Assembly (NCBI RefSeq): GCF_008801915.1
Contig: NZ_VZOV01000034.1
Coordinates: 1 to 42,457 of the forward strand
Source: Cupriavidus gilardii
GTDB lineage: Bacteria > Pseudomonadota > Gammaproteobacteria > Burkholderiales > Burkholderiaceae
DNA: 42,457 nt
Direction of reading: 5' to 3'
Shown here: positions 37,454 through 42,457 of the stretch, piece after piece
Numbering within the stretch: position 1 is the first letter of the stretch
Layout: every line of letters begins with the position of its first letter
Made by a program: the position numbers and the translations under genes
Notes under the pieces: model-generated
The model's database searches: none
What the model was told of the DNA's origin: nothing
The model's input: only the letters and a program-made list of their open reading frames with translations

Positions 37454-39505
37454 TCAGCACGCTGTCTCAGGATCGCGCTTGGAGACCGACGTCCGCTTGG
37501 TAGCCCAATACCGCAGCAGCGGCTGCATCAGTCGGCTCAGCACTCCCGGTTGCGGCGCATCTGCCCTCCAGGCCTGCAGGTCCGCCACAACTTGCTCCGG
37601 TGGGGCGAAACCGGCCGAAGGATTCCTGGAGACGTATCTCGGATACTGAATCAGCGCGCCAGCAACCAGCATGTCTAGTGTCAGGGACCGCTGACGGCGC
37701 GCCACGTGGCAACGGTCCCTGGTCAGGCCCCACCCGGCATAAAAAGGCACCCCGTGCGTGGTGACCGGCTTGCCGCGCAACAATGCTTCGAATCCCGCGA
37801 GTGAGGTCAAGACATGGACGCCGTCGACTGCACGAAGCAGTTCATGCATCGACACCTCCTCCACCACCTCGTCGCATAGCGAACTCAGCACCGCCTCTTC
37901 AGCTTTGCTGCCGCGCAGGCCCGCCATTACGTCCGGATGTGGCTTGTAAATGATGTAAGCGTGGGGCGCCTCCGCCCTCACCGCCTCGAGCAATTGCCGG
38001 TTGGTACAAGTGCCGCTCGTGCCGAATTGCAGCGCAGCGTCGGATTCCACCTGTCCAACTGCAAGAAGGACCGGTTTTGTTGATGGCGGCCGGCTCCACC
38101 CGCCAGTGCCGACGTTGTACTTCGTGACCCCTGCGCGCACGATGGACTCGCGAAGCCTGGCTGCGCGCTCCAGAGTCTCAGAATCGAAATTCGCTTCGTT
38201 AAGCAAGCGTTCCAAGTCAGACGGGCCGGTCGCGTCGTAGTAGATGCCGCTGCGATCGAAAACCCAGGACACGGGTCGCACGAGGCGCGCCCCCAACCCG
38301 ACCGACCGCAGGAATCCGTCCTCCACCGTAATGACGTCAACATCAGGGCGCTCCGCCATGTCGACACCTCGCCCCCAACGTACGACCGTAGCCCCGCGGG
38401 GGACAGAAGGCAGCTGCCGATGAAACCGCACATCGTGTCCCTGCAGGAACTGACGAAGGACCGGCCGTTTCCAGCGTGAGAAGCCCACTGCGTGTAGTCT
38501 CTGGGGGAATTGATGCCGCATCCTTCGCTGCAGGGCCAGGTGCTCGATGACGTCTTCGACTTCGCAGCGCTCTCCGGTGTGGGGCAATACGTAGCGGGTA
38601 TATCGCACCAGCGCCGCAAAAGCGAGTTGGGCTAGCGGAACGGGGCGGCGCCGCTCCGGAGCGGGAAGATCGTCTTCCGTCAGTCCCCAGCCTGCGTAAA
38701 ACGGCATGCCGAAGGTATGCACCCGCTTGCCGTGGAGCAGCGCTTCGAAGCCAACCTGCGATGTCACGGTAAAGACTGCCTGTGCAGCCCGCAAGAGCGG
38801 AACTACATGGGCGTCCTCCGTCATGCGAATCACTCGCGGCAGAGGACAGCGATCGAGGACCTTGCCCAGGTACCCCCGTTTGCGTCCTAGTGCAACTTCA
38901 GGATGCTCCTTCACGATGACTTGACAGTTGGGATACAAAGACAGCGCCATCCGAAGCATTCGTTCAAAGCTCGATGCATCGGCACCGCCGTACTGCACGG
39001 ACGCGTCGTTCGCCGTTTGATCGATGACGAGGACGTAGGGCTGTGCGGGCAGGGCTATAGGGTCAGGGGCGTGGTTGTACTTTGAAACACCGGCGACCTG
39101 CCAATGTTCGATCAATCGGCGGGCGCGTGCATCGTCAATCTCCCTTAGCGGCTCGGAGATAAGGGTTTCCAAGTGCGAAGGGCTCGAAGCGTCGTAGTAG
39201 ATGCCGACTTCGTCAATCACCAGCGAACACGTCTGGGAGCCTTTGCCAGGGTGCACTGACCGCAGAAATCCATCTTCGAGTCGTAGAATCCGCTCTACCC
39301 CGCGTGACCGAGCAAACAATATTGCTTTTTCCGCGGTCGGTCGTCGTCCCCACACCGCAATGCCATCCAGCTCTCGCCGCATGCCTAAAAATGGGCGAAT
39401 GTAAGCCACCCGTTGGCCGAGGAAAGCTGGCAGATGCGCAATACCAAGAATGCCGCGGGAAACTACCCCGACAGGGACGCCTAGCTGAGACTCAGTCAAC
39501 GCCAC
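37454..39505 (-). CDS. kpsC: capsule Kdo transferase KpsC (two-domain)
   Basis: A 683-residue KpsC/LipA-type enzyme that extends the beta-Kdo linker of group 2 capsules. It consists of two related halves: 'VERILRLEDGFLRSVHPGKGSQTCSLVIDEVGIYYDASSPSHLETLI' (about 70-115), then 'VDVITVEDGFLRSVGLGARLVRPVSWVFDRSGIYYDATGPSDLERLL' (about 390-435). Each is followed by 'VHTFGMPFYAGWGLTEDD' or 'VTTHGVPFYAGWGLTRDR'. Two catalytic domains making alternating beta-2,4 and beta-2,7 links is known for this family. It starts 46 bp after the hydrolase-TPR gene and precedes kpsS. Confidence 0.94.
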   Translation of the reverse strand: MALTESQLGVPVGVVSRGILGIAHLPAFLGQRVAYIRPFLGMRRELDGIAVWGRRPTAEKAILFARSRGVERILRLEDGFLRSVHPGKGSQTCSLVIDEVGIYYDASSPSHLETLISEPLREIDDARARRLIEHWQVAGVSKYNHAPDPIALPAQPYVLVIDQTANDASVQYGGADASSFERMLRMALSLYPNCQVIVKEHPEVALGRKRGYLGKVLDRCPLPRVIRMTEDAHVVPLLRAAQAVFTVTSQVGFEALLHGKRVHTFGMPFYAGWGLTEDDLPAPERRRPVPLAQLAFAALVRYTRYVLPHTGERCEVEDVIEHLALQRRMRHQFPQRLHAVGFSRWKRPVLRQFLQGHDVRFHRQLPSVPRGATVVRWGRGVDMAERPDVDVITVEDGFLRSVGLGARLVRPVSWVFDRSGIYYDATGPSDLERLLNEANFDSETLERAARLRESIVRAGVTKYNVGTGGWSRPPSTKPVLLAVGQVESDAALQFGTSGTCTNRQLLEAVRAEAPHAYIIYKPHPDVMAGLRGSKAEEAVLSSLCDEVVEEVSMHELLRAVDGVHVLTSLAGFEALLRGKPVTTHGVPFYAGWGLTRDRCHVARRQRSLTLDMLVAGALIQYPRYVSRNPSAGFAPPEQVVADLQAWRADAPQPGVLSRLMQPLLRYWATKRTSVSKRDPETAC

Positions 39506-39551
39506 TCCCCGCTGCCACCGTCACAATAAGCGAAATCGTTTCCATGCGGTT

Positions 39552-40931
39552 TTACGACGGCATTGACGCCACGTTAGCAATTTTCCGCAACCGATCGAAT
39601 CGCTGGCGGTCCTTATCACCAATTTGTGATATGCCTTCAAGCACTAACCACGCGTCGACGGCACCACGCACGTCGCCATGGCGCTCCAAAGCATAAGCGT
39701 AGCTCTTCCAGAAACCAGATACCGATGGATCCAATGTCGTAGCTCTACTTAACAGCCGCACGGCGTTGGCGAGATCGTGTTGGTCGTGCGATGAGCTCTT
39801 CATCAATACCCTTGCCAAGTGGGCCAAACAGTGGGGATCCTCAGGTGCGATAGCGACTGCTTTGCTCAATAGCTGAATGGCTTGACTGGGCTGACCCAGG
39901 GAAATAAGTACTTCCGCGTAGATACGAAGGTTTCTAACGTTCTCGCCGTCGGCAATTGAAGACTTATCGAGCAATTCGGCTGCATGCTTACCCAGACCCA
40001 ACTCCGCCAGCGCCCTAGCTGCCCCAAGTAATTCCCCGTCTGTGAGCGAGGGAATACCAGTCTCTTCCATGAGGCGCTGCGCTGCACCGCTCTGACCCAA
40101 ACCTGAACACGCTTGTAGATAGCACACGAAAGCGGCGCCATCTTGCGAATTACTGGCTAGCGCGCGAGCCGCTATACTAAACCCCCATTGCGCGTGCCCT
40201 CTGCTTGTCGCCTTGCGAGCTAGTTGCACAAGATATATCGACGTCTTTCTTCTTCCCCGCTGGACAATTCTACGAATTTCTCCCGTTGCACCCACGCCCC
40301 CAAGGACCGCGCGCATCACCAGATACGTAAGCGTAACTGACCCCATCGCGGCACGTATGACATCATGGCGCATCTGCGTCACGTGAACGTAACTTACATT
40401 ACTGCCGGTAATGCGCTGTGCATGTTCGTGATCATCGCTGAAATTAGGATCAAAAAAAATCCACGATCGCGCAGTAATATCGTATGGTTTGATCTCCATT
40501 CCTTGATGAAATCGCCCGTCAAACACTCTCGCATATCGCACGTCAAAATCGCCTACGCGCGCCGGCTCGATAGACCATTGTGGTGCGAATGCTAAAACCG
40601 CACAGGGTGAATAGTCGCGACTTCGCTTCAATGCGCCATATGCACCCATGCTGTGACCGTACCCAACGCGCAATTTATATCTCGCCGCCACTTCAGCAAT
40701 GAGATTTGCCACAGGCTTCCATTTCGCATCGCAATACCAATGCGCCGTCTTAGCATCTATTGATAGCCAAGAAAACGGTACCTTACCGGCGACCGTGTCC
40801 GCCCAGTGCCGACCCAAGGTACGTTGTTCTGGCCAGTGCATTGGTGAAAATGCAACCACGAGTAAGTCGCTTCGCGTATTCCGATGCGTGATCTTGAAAT
40901 CCGCGTTCTCGAAAAGAACCTGCGCATTCAT
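39552..40931 (-). CDS. alpha/beta-hydrolase-like plus TPR protein in capsule operon
   Basis: A 459-residue two-part protein. The N-terminal half has a serine-hydrolase elbow G-H-S94-M-G ('RVGYGHSMGAYGALKRSRDYSPCAVLAFAPQWSI') and 'VTQMRHDV' as a possible catalytic His. The C-terminal half is a row of TPR-like helices ('SIAARALASNSQDGAAFVCYLQACSGLGQSGAAQRL', 'ILISLGQPSQAIQLLSKAVAIAPEDPHCLAHLARVLMKS', 'LLSRATTLDPSVSGFWKSYAYALERHGDVRGAV'). The TPR part may hold partners in capsule export; the hydrolase may remove acyl groups. It overlaps the glycosyltransferase by 4 bases and lies upstream of kpsC. No signal peptide. Confidence 0.75.
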   Translation of the reverse strand: MNAQVLFENADFKITHRNTRSDLLVVAFSPMHWPEQRTLGRHWADTVAGKVPFSWLSIDAKTAHWYCDAKWKPVANLIAEVAARYKLRVGYGHSMGAYGALKRSRDYSPCAVLAFAPQWSIEPARVGDFDVRYARVFDGRFHQGMEIKPYDITARSWIFFDPNFSDDHEHAQRITGSNVSYVHVTQMRHDVIRAAMGSVTLTYLVMRAVLGGVGATGEIRRIVQRGRRKTSIYLVQLARKATSRGHAQWGFSIAARALASNSQDGAAFVCYLQACSGLGQSGAAQRLMEETGIPSLTDGELLGAARALAELGLGKHAAELLDKSSIADGENVRNLRIYAEVLISLGQPSQAIQLLSKAVAIAPEDPHCLAHLARVLMKSSSHDQHDLANAVRLLSRATTLDPSVSGFWKSYAYALERHGDVRGAVDAWLVLEGISQIGDKDRQRFDRLRKIANVASMPS

Positions 40932-42352
40932 AGAACTTCCAGTCGCTGGTTTTCCTGTTTAAGCGCCTCGATCAGTTGCCTGTACGCTGCGCCGTCGCCG
41001 AACCGTTGAGCGGCATGCGTATGGGTCGCCGAGCGCAGCTTCTTTCCATCCTCATTGTCCATGAGTCTCTTAAGTGTCCGTTCGATGCCGTCACCTTCAT
41101 CACCCACAACATATACGCCGGTCATTTCGGATCCCAAGCAACGCGTGCCCAGTTCGTTAGTGAGCAGAGGTCGTCCCGCCATTAATGCTTCTACGCTCTT
41201 GAAATTTAGTCCGCCCTGCACCGCGATAGGAGAAAGCATCACATTGACAGAGGCATAGAAATCGCTAAGAACATCAACAAAGCCCAGCCGTTGTACGTTT
41301 TCAGGATAGGCTTGTTCCAATTGGGCGGCCACTTCTGACTTGCAAATACCCCCAGCCACGAGCAACTTCGCGTCCGGAAATTCGGCCACAATCTTTGGCC
41401 ACCAAATCCTCTGCACTATCCGCAAGCATTTTTCGTTATTAGCATTATTCGAGCCGATAAAACCCGCAACGAGTCCTTCCGGGCCCTGACTGACGTCGGC
41501 TCCGCGAACAGCGTGTTCGAATGACCCGCTTTCCGTAATGACTTGAGCGGAGCATCCAGCTGCCAACAGCGACGCTCTATCTGCATCGGAAATGGCTATT
41601 ACGCCATCGGCTTGGTTCAGTAGCGCTATTTCAAGCCGACGTTGATGAGCGGGATCATATAGGAATCGTCGCTCCGTGCTATTTGAATCGCGATCAAGGA
41701 CAAAGAAAACATCATGTGTATCGCAGTACCACCTTAAATATGGCCACTTCTTCTTTACGGGCACCACAGATGGCGTGAACCATGCGCCAGTATATACAAC
41801 GTTTCTGAGATAAGGCAGATTACAAATAACCTGCTCCAGGAGCACAGAATTGCGTTCAGTTCCAAAAAGCGCACACCTCTCTGTAAACCGCATGGGCGGC
41901 GCAGTTTTTATACCAATGCGCCCGCGCAAAAGTGCCTCGGATCTCCGCACAAACCGGCGCGCCAATGTATATTGGCCTCTCTTTAACGGATGCGTAGCGA
42001 CGAACGGACTTACGATCTCTAACGCTTTTTTGATTCGCTCGAGGTCCCGATTGTCAGGACCAAAAATCATCGTTGCCGCCGATTCGCCACCATAGTTCAG
42101 TCCGAGCAGCAAATCGAATCCTCGAGAGAAATAAGCTCGCTGCAAAGGAAGCATTCGTTCCGGAAATACGTAGAGCGTTTTAATCTCTTTCCGCTCGAAC
42201 AGCCGCAACGGGCCGAAATCGAGCGAGTCGCCAACTGACAAGACCTCGGGCAACTCGCCTGCAAATACTCTCTTCCAAAAATCACGTGGTATTTTTTTTG
42301 TAACCGACTGCTTTCGGACTTCAAAAAAATGTAAGCGCGAAATTCTCCGCAC
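40928..42352 (-). CDS. GT4-like glycosyltransferase, 5' end uncertain
   Basis: A 474-residue protein with a GT-B-like C-terminal half: 'EGLVAGFIGSNNANNEKCLRIVQRIWWPKIVAEFPDAKLLVAGGICKSEV', 'QRLGFVDVLSDFYASVNVMLSPIAVQGGLNFKSVEALMAGRPLLTNELGTRCLG' (the EX7E-like donor-binding region). The N-terminal half is less conserved. It presumably adds a sugar to the capsule. The only start in frame is a GTG at 42352 with no ribosome site, three codons after an in-frame TGA; an ATG at 42354 is in another frame. The gene may be truncated at its 5' end. A/T-rich composition matches the rest of the capsule region. It overlaps the next gene by 4 bases. Confidence 0.78.
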   Translation of the reverse strand: MRRISRLHFFEVRKQSVTKKIPRDFWKRVFAGELPEVLSVGDSLDFGPLRLFERKEIKTLYVFPERMLPLQRAYFSRGFDLLLGLNYGGESAATMIFGPDNRDLERIKKALEIVSPFVATHPLKRGQYTLARRFVRRSEALLRGRIGIKTAPPMRFTERCALFGTERNSVLLEQVICNLPYLRNVVYTGAWFTPSVVPVKKKWPYLRWYCDTHDVFFVLDRDSNSTERRFLYDPAHQRRLEIALLNQADGVIAISDADRASLLAAGCSAQVITESGSFEHAVRGADVSQGPEGLVAGFIGSNNANNEKCLRIVQRIWWPKIVAEFPDAKLLVAGGICKSEVAAQLEQAYPENVQRLGFVDVLSDFYASVNVMLSPIAVQGGLNFKSVEALMAGRPLLTNELGTRCLGSEMTGVYVVGDEGDGIERTLKRLMDNEDGKKLRSATHTHAAQRFGDGAAYRQLIEALKQENQRLEVL

Positions 42353-42381
42353 ATAGCGTCACAAGCACAGACGGCGCAGGA

Positions 42382-42409
42382 TTGTGTCCACCATTTTTAG
42401 TGGACACAA
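42382..42409. repeat. perfect 10-bp inverted repeat near the right edge
   Basis: TTGTGTCCAC-N8-GTGGACACAA, perfect arms, spacer CATTTTTA. It lies 29 bases upstream of the GTG of the glycosyltransferase and 3 bases before a plus-strand ATG. It could be the end of an insertion element or an operator; the window ends too soon to tell. Confidence 0.75.
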
Positions 42410-42412
42410 CTC

Positions 42413-42457
42413 ATGGACCAGATCGATTTGGATTTCTTGCCGCTGCGGGTGATCAAC
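42413..42457 (+). CDS. start of a gene cut by the right edge
   Basis: ATG at 42413 begins an open frame of 15 codons (MDQIDLDFLPLRVIN) that continues past the window. It is 4 bases after the inverted repeat. A transposase is possible but the fragment is too short to classify. Confidence 0.35.
   Translation, partial: MDQIDLDFLPLRVIN

Overview
The window is high-GC bacterial DNA with Betaproteobacterial hallmarks, most likely Burkholderiaceae (Cupriavidus/Ralstonia-like). The clues are a Tad-pilus cluster of the Burkholderiales type, groESL behind a perfect CIRCE operator and ending in the usual GGM repeat, and a sigma-54-controlled dctA next to dctBD. The genus is inferred, not proven.

Layout. 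(1) 1-9406, plus strand: the distal part of a Tad/Flp pilus operon: secretin (open at the left edge), small lipoprotein, TadG-like protein, two TadE-like pseudopilins, TadZ/CpaE, TadA ATPase, TadB, TadC, then a clear terminator. An octamer tandem repeat separates tadZ from tadA. (2) 9519-10319: a metallophosphoesterase, sharing a bidirectional terminator with groEL. (3) 10445-12643, minus strand: groES-groEL with sigma-70 promoter and CIRCE. (4) 12834-17660, minus strand: a four-gene run (GH13 glucosidase, second GH13 enzyme, sensory-rhodopsin-transducer-like protein without a rhodopsin, LLM flavin oxidoreductase), followed upstream by an ArsR-like regulator. (5) 18434-18964: an orphan gene. 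(6) 19065-21807, minus strand: a two-subunit Tat-exported molybdenum hydroxylase of the isoquinoline oxidoreductase type. (7) 22121-23930: a lone AAA-type ATPase with a palindromic operator-like site, then a small membrane protein. (8) 23992-24301: a C-rich minisatellite able to form G-quadruplexes on the minus strand. (9) 24551-27991: a MASE1-PAS-GGDEF-EAL cyclic-di-GMP protein. (10) 28020-29874, minus strand: a membrane protein whose reading frame is broken at a homopolymer; the repaired frame gives an acidic Ser/Glu/Val repeat tail. (11) 30205-30717: a cupin protein. (12) 30751-35945: a complete C4-dicarboxylate module, with paired upstream sites, sigma-54 promoter, possible leader peptide, dctA, and the two-component pair dctB-dctD that should drive it. 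(13) 36000-42352, minus strand: capsule genes (kpsS, kpsC, a hydrolase-TPR protein, a glycosyltransferase) in visibly more A/T-rich DNA, probably acquired horizontally. The window closes with a perfect inverted repeat and the first codons of another gene.

Surface structures dominate: Tad pili, capsule and cyclic-di-GMP signalling together suggest a biofilm or host-associated lifestyle. The least conventional parts are the GH13/rhodopsin-transducer-like/LLM cluster, the frameshifted repeat-tailed membrane protein, the G-quadruplex minisatellite before the cyclic-di-GMP gene, and the possible Pro/Arg-rich leader peptide ahead of dctA.
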